From NCBI RefSeq assembly GCF_009811555.1, contig NZ_BLIN01000007.1, positions 269,190 through 333,189 of the forward strand: 64,000 nt of DNA. The letters are read 5' to 3'. This stretch comes from Streptomyces caniferus (GTDB lineage: Bacteria; Actinomycetota; Actinomycetes; Streptomycetales; Streptomycetaceae). The position numbers and the translations under genes are program-made. The notes beneath the pieces are model-generated. The model made no database searches. It had not been told where the DNA came from and worked only from the letters and a program-made list of their open reading frames with translations. Positions 9,724 through 17,386 of the stretch are shown here, piece by piece (position 1 is the first letter of the stretch; every line of letters begins with the position of its first letter).

Positions 9724-11136
9724 ATGAGTCGGACATCCACCCGGTCCCCCGAGGGCACCCCGCAGACCGCGCAGCACGACGAGTCCGTGTTGTCGCACGG
9801 CCTCAAACAGCGCCATCTGTCGATGATCGCGCTCGGCGGGGTCATCGGCGCGGGGCTCTTCGTAGGCTCCGGCGTCGGCATCGCTGCGGCCGGACCGGCC
9901 ATCGTCCTCCTTTTCGCCGGCACCGGCGCGCTGGTCATGCTGATCATGCGGATGCTCGGCGAGATGTCCGCGGCCCGGCCCTCCACCGGCTCGTTCTCGG
10001 TGCACGCCGAGGAGGAACTCGGCTCCTGGGCAGGGGCCACCTCGGGCTGGATGTACTGGCTGATGCTCTGTGCCGGTGTGGCCGCCGAGGCCACCGCGGC
10101 GGGCACGATCATGCACAGCTGGGTGCCGTTCGTCCCCGCCTACGGCTGGGTGGCGGTCTTCATGGTGTTCTTCTGCGCCAGCAACCTGACCGCGGTCAAG
10201 AACTTCGGCGAGTTCGAGTTCTGGTTCTCCGCCGTCAAGGTCACCGCGATCGTCGCCTTCCTGGTGCTGGGCGTGCTCGGCATCCTCGGGGTGTTCGGCG
10301 ACGCACCCGGCACCAGCCATCTCACCGGCCACGGCGGCTTCTTCCCGACCGGCGCCGCCGGACTCGCCGCCGGGCTGCTGACGACCATTTCCGGTTTCGC
10401 CGGTCTGGAGACCGTCACCATCGCGGCGGCGGAGTCCGACCACCCGAGCCGGAACGTGGCCCGTGCCGTCCGCACCGCCGTCTGGCGCATCGCCGTCTTC
10501 TACATCGGCTCCATGGCCGTGGTCGTCACCCTGGTGCCGTGGAACAACCCGAAGGTCGCCACGGACGGCCCGTACGTCACCGTCCTCGACCGGCTCGGCA
10601 TCCCCGGGGCCGGCACGATCATGCAGATCGTGGTGCTGGTGGCACTGCTCTCCGCGATGAACGCCAACATCTACGGCTCGTCGCGCATGGCGTACTCCCT
10701 CGTGGGCCGGGGGCAGGGGCCGCGCTTCCTGGCCAGGGTCACCCGCGGCGTGCCCGCCGCGGCCGTGGTGGCGTCCTGCCTGTTCGGCTTCGCCGCCGTG
10801 ATCGCCGGGATCGTCTGGCCGACCACGGTGTTCGCCTGGCTGCTGAACATCGCGGGCTGCTCGGTGCTGGTCGTGTGGACCATCGTCTGCCTCACCCAGC
10901 TGAGGATGCGCCGCCGTCTGGAGCGCGAGACGCCCGACCTGCTCCTGGTGCGGATGTGGGCCTTCCCCTATCTGACCTGGCTGGCGCTCGCCGCCATCTT
11001 CGGTGTCTTCGCCGTCATGGCCGGCAGCTCCGACGGCCGGCAGCAACTCCTCGGCACGGCCGTCGTGGCGGCGGCGCTGGCGGGTGCCGGCCATCTCAAG
11101 CAGCGCCGCGACCGGCGGGCCGCCGCGGAGGCCTGA
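9724..11136 (+). CDS. APC-family amino-acid permease (GabP/AnsP/CycA type)
   Basis: A 470-residue, twelve-helix amino-acid/proton symporter of the APC superfamily, AAT branch. The signature is at the start: LKQRHLSMIALGGVIGAGLFVGSGVGIAAAGPA, followed by EMSAARPSTGSF and, in mid-protein, FSGFAGLETVTIAAAESDHPSRNVARAVRTAVWRI. Close relatives carry GABA, asparagine, proline or D-Ala/Gly; the sequence does not distinguish them. It is divergent from the XRE-cupin regulator gene and shares its operator region, so its expression is probably under that regulator. A strong hairpin follows the stop. Confidence 0.9.
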   Translation: MSRTSTRSPEGTPQTAQHDESVLSHGLKQRHLSMIALGGVIGAGLFVGSGVGIAAAGPAIVLLFAGTGALVMLIMRMLGEMSAARPSTGSFSVHAEEELGSWAGATSGWMYWLMLCAGVAAEATAAGTIMHSWVPFVPAYGWVAVFMVFFCASNLTAVKNFGEFEFWFSAVKVTAIVAFLVLGVLGILGVFGDAPGTSHLTGHGGFFPTGAAGLAAGLLTTISGFAGLETVTIAAAESDHPSRNVARAVRTAVWRIAVFYIGSMAVVVTLVPWNNPKVATDGPYVTVLDRLGIPGAGTIMQIVVLVALLSAMNANIYGSSRMAYSLVGRGQGPRFLARVTRGVPAAAVVASCLFGFAAVIAGIVWPTTVFAWLLNIAGCSVLVVWTIVCLTQLRMRRRLERETPDLLLVRMWAFPYLTWLALAAIFGVFAVMAGSSDGRQQLLGTAVVAAALAGAGHLKQRRDRRAAAEA

Positions 11137-11146
11137 GGCCGTATCA

Positions 11147-11195
11147 CCGAGCCGCCGGTGTCAAGACGTCCGGGACGTCGGCACCGGCGGCTCGG
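11147..11195 (+). terminator. Hairpin terminator after the amino-acid permease
   Basis: CCGAGCCGCCGGTG pairs perfectly with CACCGGCGGCTCGG (14-bp stem). The loop itself holds a smaller GACGTCC/GGGACGTC hairpin. It begins 10 bp after the permease stop. There is no U-tract, as is usual in Streptomyces. Confidence 0.7.
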
Positions 11196-11410
11196 ACGTT
11201 TCTGCCGGGGACGTCATCGCCCGGTGGCCGAGCGGGTCTTGTGCCGGCCCACTCCGCGTCGGCCGGCGGCCAACGGTAAAAACATCGGCGGGACGTGCGC
11301 GCAATTTGGGGCCGATTGGGGCAGTTGGGGCCCGTGAGGTTGTGAACTCCCGGAAAACTTCCGCCCGTTGGCATTGACAGGATCATGTCTACGCGCGTCA
11401 TTCTGGTGGT

Positions 11411-11860
11411 ATGAGAATCCCCCCACGGATCACCAGGTTCGGCGCCGCCGGCGCCCTCGCTTCGGCCCTTCTCATCGGCGGGACCGCGGTCTCCGCCACG
11501 CCTGCCGTCGCCACGACCCCCACGGCCACCTCGTACGCCGCGTCGGCGCACGTCGCGTCCGTGCACGTCCAGGACGTCGGCAAGGTCTGCTACTCCAAGC
11601 TGCCCTCGCAGGCCCACGACACCCTCGATCTGATCGCGAAGGGCGGGCCCTACCCGTACCCCAAGGACGGGACGGTCTTCGACAACCGGGAGAACATCCT
11701 CCCGTCCCAGAGCTCGGACTACTACCACGAGTTCACCGTTGTCACGCCGGGCTCGCCCGACCGCGGTGCGCGACGCATCGTCACCGGCGAGAAGAAGGAA
11801 GAGGACTACTACACCGCCGACCACTACAAGACGTTCGACCTCGTCGACCGCGGCTGCTGA
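11411..11860 (+). CDS. Secreted guanyl-specific ribonuclease, RNase Sa type
   Basis: A 149-residue secreted ribonuclease of the N1/T1 family, very close to Streptomyces RNase Sa. A signal and pro-region of about 55 residues precedes the mature domain (VGKVCYSKLPSQAHDTLDLIA...). All catalytic positions are present: Glu107, Arg118, Arg122 and His138, matching Glu54, Arg65, Arg69 and His85 of RNase Sa. Cys60 and Cys149 correspond to its single disulfide. It should cleave RNA outside the cell after guanosine. No barstar-type inhibitor gene is nearby. It is a single-gene unit followed by a strong hairpin. Confidence 0.95.
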   Translation: MRIPPRITRFGAAGALASALLIGGTAVSATPAVATTPTATSYAASAHVASVHVQDVGKVCYSKLPSQAHDTLDLIAKGGPYPYPKDGTVFDNRENILPSQSSDYYHEFTVVTPGSPDRGARRIVTGEKKEEDYYTADHYKTFDLVDRGC

Positions 11861-12257
11861 CGCCTCTCGGGAGAAGTTGAGCAGCGGACCAACAACGGAA
11901 CAGCGGAGCGGCGGGCCCGGTCAGGGTCCGTCGCTCCCACCCGCGGCGGCCGGGGTGCATTCGCACCCCGGCCGCCGCCGTGCCGTGCGCCGGTGCTGCG
12001 CGCCCATCGCGTGCGCCCCCTTTGACCTCCCTCTTCTTCCCATTCTTGGCAGAAGGGGCGCACGGGGCGCACCCCCGAGAGAGGATTGTCGGTGGTTCCC
12101 GGTAGCGTTTCGGCAGAAACGAGGAGCGGGCGGGCATCGGCGGAAAAAGACCATGTGCGGTCGGCTGCCGCGGCACGCCCCGGAAAGTGCCGTATCCACC
12201 GTCCGACATGGTGAGCCGGCATGGAGCGTTGGAGACAAGGAAGGACGGCGAACTGCC
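11861..12257. other. Intergenic region with terminator, no gene seen
   Basis: A 397-bp spacer. It contains the ribonuclease terminator (11943-11978), a T/C-rich run around 12010-12050, and the ribosome-binding region of the aldolase gene (AAGGAAGG at 12239-12246). The aldolase frame extends upstream through part of it, but that stretch is not conserved-looking and contains the hairpin. Confidence 0.5.
11943..11978 (+). terminator. Strong GC hairpin terminator after the ribonuclease
   Basis: GCGGCGGCCGGGGTGC and GCACCCCGGCCGCCGC form a perfect 16-bp stem around the 4-nt loop ATTC, 83 bp after the ribonuclease stop. Confidence 0.8.
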
Positions 12258-12926
12258 GTGTATCGCTGGGAGATCACCCGGGCCGCACTGGCGCAGCGGG
12301 TTTTCGCCATCGTCCGCAGCCGGACCTATGACGAGGCGAGCGCCACGGCCGACACCCTGTTGTCCGCGGGCATCACCAGCCTGGAGATATCCCTCACCAC
12401 CCCCTTCGCCCTGGAGGCGGTGACGACACTCACCCGCGAGCTCGGTGACGACGCCATCATCGGCGCGGGCACGGTCCTCGACGCGATGTCGGCCCGGATG
12501 GCGGTCGACGCGGGCGCCCGCTACCTCGTCTCGCCGAGCCTGGACGCCGAGGTCATCCGAACCGGCCACCGCTACGGCATCCCGGTCTTCCCCGGGGTGT
12601 CCACGCCGACCGAGATGGTCCGCGCGCTCGAACTCGGCGCGGACGCGGTCAAGCTGTTCCCCGCCTCGGCGTACGACCCGGCCTGGCTGGCGGAGGTCCG
12701 TGCCTCCCTGCCGCAGGTGCCGGTGCTGCCGACGGGCGGGGTGACGGTCGACAGCGCGCCGGAGTGGATCGCGGCGGGCGCGGTCGCCGTCGGCATGGGA
12801 ACGGCGCTCTCCGAGGGCGACCGTGACACCGTTGCCAAGCGCGCCGCCGACCTCCTCAACCGCCTGGACGAAGCCGCCCCCGACCGCCCGACGACCCGGG
12901 GCACCGCGGACCTCTACGAGGACTGA
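12258..12926 (+). CDS. eda: 2-keto-3-deoxy-6-phosphogluconate (KDPG) aldolase family protein
   Basis: A 222-residue class I aldolase of the KDPG/KHG family, which cleaves 2-keto-3-deoxy-6-phosphogluconate to pyruvate and glyceraldehyde 3-phosphate. The TIM-barrel signatures are present: LEISLTT with Glu43, IIGAGTVLD, VSPSLDAEVI, and the Schiff-base Lys132 in ADAVKLFPAS, then PTGGV near the end. The GTG at 12258 was chosen because it starts the conserved domain and has AAGGAAGG upstream. It stands alone, with no edd-like dehydratase or KDG kinase beside it, so the physiological substrate (KDPG, KDPGal or KHG) is uncertain. Confidence 0.88.
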   Translation: MYRWEITRAALAQRVFAIVRSRTYDEASATADTLLSAGITSLEISLTTPFALEAVTTLTRELGDDAIIGAGTVLDAMSARMAVDAGARYLVSPSLDAEVIRTGHRYGIPVFPGVSTPTEMVRALELGADAVKLFPASAYDPAWLAEVRASLPQVPVLPTGGVTVDSAPEWIAAGAVAVGMGTALSEGDRDTVAKRAADLLNRLDEAAPDRPTTRGTADLYED

Positions 12927-13069
12927 CGGCCCCTCGGCCCGCCGCCGCTCCGGCCCCTCCGGCCGTCCCGGTAGCCGGTCAAGGGGTTCACCCGCACCGC
13001 GGGCTCTGCCACCCTGAGCGCTTCGATCATGCGATCGCGCCGCCGCGTCCAGGAGTCACAGGAGCCCCC

Positions 13070-13897
13070 ATGAAGCGTGCCGTTGCCCTCTCCGCCCTGG
13101 CCTGTCTGCTCGCCGTCACCGCCGCCGCCCCGGCGGTGTCGGACGCCCCGGCCGGCGGAGGGGGACTCACGCCCGCAGCCGCCAGGAAGGCATCGGCCCT
13201 CGACACCGTTCCCCGGCGCGGGGTGCTGCGGGTCTGCACCACCGGCGACTACCGCCCCTTCAGTCACCTCGACCCCGCGACCGGCAGGTACAGCGGTGTC
13301 GACATCACGATGGCCCGCGACCTCGCCAAGAGCCTTGACGCCACACCCCGTTACGTGGCCACGACCTGGGCCGGTCTGGTCGGCGACCTGTCGGCCGGCG
13401 GCTGCGACATCGCCATGGGGGGCGTCTCGGTCACCCTCCGGCGCGCCCGCTCCGTCTCCTTCAGCGAGCCCACCCGCACCGATGGCAAAACACCCGTCGT
13501 GCGCTGTGCGGACAAGGACAAGTACCAGTCGCTGTCGCAGATCGACCGGCCCGGGACCAGGGTTGTCGTCAACCCGGGCGGCACGAACGAGGAGTTCGCC
13601 CGTGCCCACCTCAAGCGCGCCCGGCTCACCGTGCATCCGGACAACACCACGATCTTCGACGAGATCATCAAGGGCCGCGCGGACGTGATGATGACCGACG
13701 CCAGCGAGACCCGCTACCAGGCCAAGATCCACCCCGAACTCTGCTCGGTCCACCCGGACAAGCCCTTCTCCTTCTCCGAGAAGGCCTACGCCCTGCCCCG
13801 CGGCGACCACGACTTCACGGCGTACGTCGACCAGTGGGTCCACCTGGCCACCCATGACGGCACGTACCGGAAGTACGAGGACGCCTGGATGAAGTAG
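13070..13897 (+). CDS. pheC: Secreted cyclohexadienyl (prephenate/arogenate) dehydratase, PheC-like
   Basis: A 275-residue protein with a signal peptide (MKRAVALSALACLLAVTAAAPAVS) and a solute-binding-protein fold. Its conserved runs match periplasmic cyclohexadienyl dehydratase PheC rather than a transport receptor: CTTGDYRPFSHLD, FSEPTRTDGKTPVVRC, VVNPGGTNEEFARAHLKRARL, HPDNTTIFDEI, DVMMTDASETRYQAKIHPELC and the C-terminal YVDQWVHLA. PheC converts prephenate or arogenate to phenylpyruvate or phenylalanine outside the cytoplasm. No ABC permease or ATPase gene adjoins it, which also argues against a transport role. The nearest other genes are an aldolase and a thioesterase. Confidence 0.85.
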   Translation: MKRAVALSALACLLAVTAAAPAVSDAPAGGGGLTPAAARKASALDTVPRRGVLRVCTTGDYRPFSHLDPATGRYSGVDITMARDLAKSLDATPRYVATTWAGLVGDLSAGGCDIAMGGVSVTLRRARSVSFSEPTRTDGKTPVVRCADKDKYQSLSQIDRPGTRVVVNPGGTNEEFARAHLKRARLTVHPDNTTIFDEIIKGRADVMMTDASETRYQAKIHPELCSVHPDKPFSFSEKAYALPRGDHDFTAYVDQWVHLATHDGTYRKYEDAWMK

Positions 13898-13985
13898 CGC
13901 GCCCCTGGGGGTGCGCGCCGTTGTGGAGGGCCACCTCTCATATCGGTCCAGGTCTTCGGAGGCACGACGAGAGGCGGGCGGCGAC

Positions 13986-14441
13986 ATGGCCGGTGCGGTG
14001 CGGGAGAGCGCGGCGTTCGATCTTGTGGCGGCGCAGCAGGGGCTGGACGCCCAGCCGTTCAGCAGGCTGGTGCAGGCGCGGATCACCGAGTTCGGGGGCG
14101 GCGCGGCGACGCTGGAGATCGATATCCGCGAGGAACTCCTGCAGCAGCACGGGTTCGTGCACGGCGGGGTGCTGTCGTACGCCGCCGACAACACCCTCAC
14201 CTTCGCCGCCGCCACGGCCCTGGGCCCCGCCATCGTCACCGGCGGCTTCTCCATCCAGTATCTGCGCCCGGCACGCGGCCGCACGCTGCGGGCCCGAACC
14301 GAGGTCGTCCAGGCCGGACGCCGGCAGGCCGTGTGCCGCTGCGACCTGACGATGATCGACGAGGCGGGGGAGGAGCGGGTGTGCGCGGTGGCGCAAGGGA
14401 CGGCGCTACCCCTCAACGCCCCCGCGGACGGCCAGGGGTGA
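13986..14441 (+). CDS. PaaI-family hotdog thioesterase
   Basis: A 151-residue hotdog-fold protein. The HGFVHGGVLSYAADNTLTFAAATALG segment is the PaaI/YbgC-like active-site region (Asn/Asp on the long helix after HGG), followed by TGGFSIQYLRPARG. The family hydrolyses acyl- or aryl-CoA thioesters. The frame is open 25 codons further upstream, but the ATG at 13986 has GAGGCGGGCGGC before it and gives the normal length. The gene is monocistronic and faces the VOC gene convergently. Confidence 0.85.
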   Translation: MAGAVRESAAFDLVAAQQGLDAQPFSRLVQARITEFGGGAATLEIDIREELLQQHGFVHGGVLSYAADNTLTFAAATALGPAIVTGGFSIQYLRPARGRTLRARTEVVQAGRRQAVCRCDLTMIDEAGEERVCAVAQGTALPLNAPADGQG

Positions 14442-14481
14442 GGGACGGTCGGTCGTCCCGGCCCTCGCACCGGCCGTCGTC

Positions 14482-14901
14482 CTAGCCCTCGTCCGAGCCT
14501 TCGTGCCGGCCCTTGCCGTCGCCCCCGGTGTCGTCCTCGTCCGCGCGGGGTGACGCCCGGTGCGCAACGACATTGACCACCCGGCCGTTCGGATCCTTGA
14601 CGAAGAACCGGCGGACGCCCCACTCCTCGTCCTGGAGCGGCCGGACGATGTCCGCGCCGGCGGCCAGCACGGCGGCGTGCGCCGCGTCCACGTCGTCGAC
14701 CTCGATGCTCATGTCGGGGACGACCGGGCCGGTCCTGTCGTGCGTCATGAAGGTGAGCTGGGCGGTGGGGTTGGCGGGGGACGCCAGCGTCATCACCCAG
14801 CCCAGGTTCATGACTTCCTCGAACCCCAGCAGGCCGTAGAACGTGCGGCTCTCCTCCAGGGCGTCGGACTGGATGTCGGGGACGACGCGGCGTACGGGCA
14901 T
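14482..14901 (-). CDS. VOC (glyoxalase/bleomycin-resistance) superfamily protein
   Basis: A 139-residue VOC-fold protein with two beta-alpha-beta-beta-beta units. The first unit has PDIQSDALEESRTFYGLLGFEEVM, and the second has SIEVDDVDAAHAAVLAAGADIVRPL and FFVKDPNGRVVNVVAH. The Glu of the usual metal site is replaced by V-N near the end (RVVNVV), so a catalytic metal is uncertain. It is likely a small-molecule binding or resistance-type protein. The start at 14901 (MPVRRVV) has GAGGAG about 10 bases upstream; the longer frame reads into a low-complexity GC tract. The last 20 residues are charged and disordered. Confidence 0.85.
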   Translation of the reverse strand: MPVRRVVPDIQSDALEESRTFYGLLGFEEVMNLGWVMTLASPANPTAQLTFMTHDRTGPVVPDMSIEVDDVDAAHAAVLAAGADIVRPLQDEEWGVRRFFVKDPNGRVVNVVAHRASPRADEDDTGGDGKGRHEGSDEG

Positions 14902-15133
14902 GACCGGCTGACTCCTCGGGGAGGGGCGGGTGCGCGACGGGCCGGGCACCCATCGGTCCTTGGTTACCAGAGAAGGGCCGGGGCGCGCGGGGAAATGCCG
15001 TGGACGCGGCGATCCCGCCCGGGGCGCGACCCGGACCCCAGCAGCAGGCCCCGCCCCGGCCCCCAGCACCCGGCCCGGCCCCAGGCCTCGCCCCCGGCCC
15101 GGCGACCCCTCCCGGCCCCAGCCCTGCCCCACC

Positions 15134-15145
15134 TTGTCCGGACAA
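15134..15145. promoter_or_regulatory. 12-bp palindrome upstream of the GntR regulator
   Basis: TTGTCCGGACAA is a perfect 12-bp palindrome about 50 bp before the GTG of the GntR gene. It may be an autoregulatory site or part of a promoter. The start codon itself lies on another palindrome, CGCTCGCGAGCG (15185-15196), and there is no evident ribosome site, so the transcript may be leaderless. Confidence 0.35.
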
Positions 15146-15195
15146 TGTGACCTCCGGACTTCCCGTCATCTGCCCGGGCGGATACGCTCGCGAGC

Positions 15196-15969
15196 GTGGG
15201 GAAACGCGATACAGATGCCCTGGGTGCCGAGAGCCCCGTCCAGTTCAGCGTGGACCGGAGCAGTCCGGTCCCGCTGTATTTCCAGCTGTCCCAGCAGCTG
15301 GAGGCCGCGATCGAGCACGGCAAGCTGGCTCCCGGCAGTCTGCTCGGCAACGAGATCGAGCTGGCGGGCCGGCTCGGCCTGTCCCGGCCGACGGTGCGGC
15401 AGGCGATCCAGTCGCTGGTCGACAAGGGGCTGCTGGTGCGCCGCCGGGGGATCGGCACCCAGGTCGTGCACAGCCAGGTCAAGCGCCCGCTGGAGCTGAG
15501 CAGCCTCTACGACGACCTGGAGGCGGCCGGGCAGAAGCCCGCCACCCGCGTGCTGCTCAACACCACCACCGAGGCCGATGCCGAGGTCGCCGCCGCGCTG
15601 GGCATCGCCGAGGGTGCCGAGGTCGCGCTGGTCGAGCGGCTGCGGCTGACGCATGGCGAGCCCGTCGCGCATCTGCGCAACCACCTTCCCGCGGGGCTGC
15701 TCACGCTGAGGACCGCCGAGCTGGAGGAGACCGGTCTGTACCGCCTGATGCGGTCGGCCGGCATCACGCTGCACAGCGCCCGCCAGGCCGTCGGGGCGCG
15801 CGCCGCGACCGCGGAGGAGGGCGGGCGGCTCGACGAGCCCGAGGGCGCCCCGCTGCTCACGATGCAGCGGACCACGTTCGACGACACCGGTCGCGCGGTG
15901 GAGTTCGGCTCGCACGTCTACCGCGCCTCCCGCTACGCCTTCGAGTTCCAGCTGCTCGTACGTCCCTGA
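15196..15969 (+). CDS. GntR/HutC-family regulator (UTRA domain)
   Basis: A 257-residue GntR-family regulator. The winged helix-turn-helix covers residues about 20-85 (VPLYFQLSQQLEAAIEHGKL, then NEIELAGRLGLSRPTVRQAIQSLVDKGLLVRRRG). A UTRA effector-binding domain covers about 100-250 (typical end: FDDTGRAVEFGSHVYRASRYAFEF). HutC-type members sense sugars or phosphosugars and control the adjoining uptake genes. It lies upstream of and co-directional with the sugar ABC operon, whose promoter carries an inverted repeat that could be its operator. Confidence 0.9.
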   Translation: MGKRDTDALGAESPVQFSVDRSSPVPLYFQLSQQLEAAIEHGKLAPGSLLGNEIELAGRLGLSRPTVRQAIQSLVDKGLLVRRRGIGTQVVHSQVKRPLELSSLYDDLEAAGQKPATRVLLNTTTEADAEVAAALGIAEGAEVALVERLRLTHGEPVAHLRNHLPAGLLTLRTAELEETGLYRLMRSAGITLHSARQAVGARAATAEEGGRLDEPEGAPLLTMQRTTFDDTGRAVEFGSHVYRASRYAFEFQLLVRP

Positions 15970-16077
15970 GCGCCACCGAGGGCCCGGAGCGGTCGATGCA
16001 CGCCGCTTCGAGGGCAGCCCGGCGGGGCGATTTCGGCGGCAATGTCCTCGTATGTGGTGGCTATGCGACGCCCGCTG

Positions 16078-16128
16078 GTCAGAATGTTCTGACAAACCAT
16101 TGACGTGGCTCCGCGCGCGCCGTTACAA
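16078..16128 (+). promoter_or_regulatory. Operator-like repeat and sigma-70-type promoter of the sugar ABC operon
   Basis: GTCAGAA and TTCTGAC form a perfect 7-bp inverted repeat with a 2-bp spacer at 16078-16093. It is directly followed by TTGACG (16100-16105) and, 17 bp later, TTACAA (16123-16128), a good -35/-10 pair. The first substrate-binding-protein gene begins about 48 bp downstream. A GntR protein bound to the repeat would block or control this promoter. Confidence 0.6.
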
Positions 16129-16175
16129 ACTCCTCCAGCCGCATTCCGGCGGCCGGGAGAAAAGGCGGTCCCACG

Positions 16176-17198
16176 ATGATCGGCGTGCGTACGGCTAGTC
16201 CCTTCACTGTCCGCGGCGTCGCGGTGCGCGGCGCCGCCGCCTTACTGGCCACCGTCGCACTGGCCACCGGGTGCGGCGCCTCCGCCGGGCAGGACGCCCA
16301 GGAGGCGGCCTCCGGGTCCGGCAAGGGCGCCAGCACCCCGCGCATGACGATCGGGATGGTCAGCCACTCCGGCGACGGCGACACCTTCTGGGACATCGTG
16401 CAGAACGGTGCCGAGCAGGCCGCCGCCAAGGACAACGTGAAGTTCCTGTACGCCCACGACAAGGAGGGCGCCCAGCAGGCCGCGCTGATCCAGTCGTACA
16501 TCGATCAGAAGGTCGACGGGCTGATCGTCACCCTCGCCAAGCCGCAGGCCGTCAAGGCGGCCGTCCACAAGGCCGTCGCGCAGGGCATCCCGGTCATCAC
16601 CGTGAACTCCGGTGGCGAGTTCTCCCGGGCGTACGGGGCCCTGACGCACATCGGGCAGGACGAGTCCGTGGCGGGGCGGGCGGTCGGCGAGGAGCTGAAC
16701 CGCCGGCACCGGAAGAAGGCCCTCTGCGTCGTCCACGAGCAGGGCAATGTGTCGCTGGAGGACCGCTGCGCCGGTGTCCGCATGGCCTTCCACGGGACGG
16801 TCGACAACCTCGATGTCGACGGCACCAACGCGCCGGCCTCGCAGTCCTCCGTCGAGGCCAAGCTCCAGTCCGACAAGGCCATCGACGCGATCGTCACACT
16901 CGGTGCACCGATGGCGGCGATATCCGTCAAGGCCAAGGAGGAGGCGGGCAGCTCGGCGCAGCTGGCGACCTTCGACCTGAACTCCGCCGTCGTCAAGCTG
17001 CTCAAGGCCGAGGACGTCACCTTCGCCGTCGACCAGCAGCCCTATCTCCAGGGCTACGAGGCGGTGGATCTGCTCTGGCTCCACAAGGCCAATGCCGATG
17101 TGCTCGGCGGCGGCAGGCCGGTGCTCACCGGGCCGGCCCTGGTCACCGAGAAGGACGTACCGAAGCTGACCGCGTACACCGGGCGAGGCACCCGGTGA
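16176..17198 (+). CDS. Sugar ABC transporter substrate-binding lipoprotein (copy 1)
   Basis: A 340-residue type-I periplasmic-binding-protein lipoprotein. The signal peptide ends in a lipobox (LATGC, Cys33). The mature part begins MTIGMVSHSGDGDTFWDIVQNGAEQAAAKDNVKF and continues QSYIDQKVDGLIVTLAKPQAVKAAV and GIPVITVNSGGEFSRAYGALTHIGQDE, then ends DQQPYLQGYEAVDLLWL. These are RbsB/inositol-binder features. It is a close paralogue of the next gene (long identical stretches such as SGDGDTFWDIVQNGA), evidently a tandem duplication. Permease and ATPase genes follow. The sugar is not identifiable from sequence. Confidence 0.9.
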   Translation: MIGVRTASPFTVRGVAVRGAAALLATVALATGCGASAGQDAQEAASGSGKGASTPRMTIGMVSHSGDGDTFWDIVQNGAEQAAAKDNVKFLYAHDKEGAQQAALIQSYIDQKVDGLIVTLAKPQAVKAAVHKAVAQGIPVITVNSGGEFSRAYGALTHIGQDESVAGRAVGEELNRRHRKKALCVVHEQGNVSLEDRCAGVRMAFHGTVDNLDVDGTNAPASQSSVEAKLQSDKAIDAIVTLGAPMAAISVKAKEEAGSSAQLATFDLNSAVVKLLKAEDVTFAVDQQPYLQGYEAVDLLWLHKANADVLGGGRPVLTGPALVTEKDVPKLTAYTGRGTR

Positions 17199-17310
17199 AG
17201 CCACAGGGAAGACGGGACCCGATGAACCGGGACAGATCACCGGTAACGGATACTTGGCCGGTTGGGCCCGGCCGACCGGTGCCGGAGCCGGTGTACGGCA
17301 CCGCACGCAC

Positions 17311-17328
17311 CCGGACCGGCCGGTCCGG
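17311..17328. repeat. 18-bp palindrome between the two substrate-binding-protein genes
   Basis: CCGGACCGGCCGGTCCGG is a perfect 18-bp palindrome in the 188-bp spacer between the paralogous binding-protein genes. It could be a weak terminator or processing hairpin that sets their relative expression, or a protein site. Nothing else in the spacer stands out. Confidence 0.4.
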
Positions 17329-17386
17329 ACAGTGCAGACAACCAACGCAGTCGATACGGCAGCATCAGCGGGAAGGGCGAGTCCTC

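Noticed and set aside
15000..15125. CCCCGG-rich low-complexity tract upstream of the GntR gene
   Set aside because: No consistent unit or symmetry beyond base composition; no gene or structured RNA could be supported.
12914..15169. 751-codon minus-strand open frame
   Set aside because: Runs antisense through PheC and PaaI genes; only the 14482-14901 VOC gene, in another frame, is real there.
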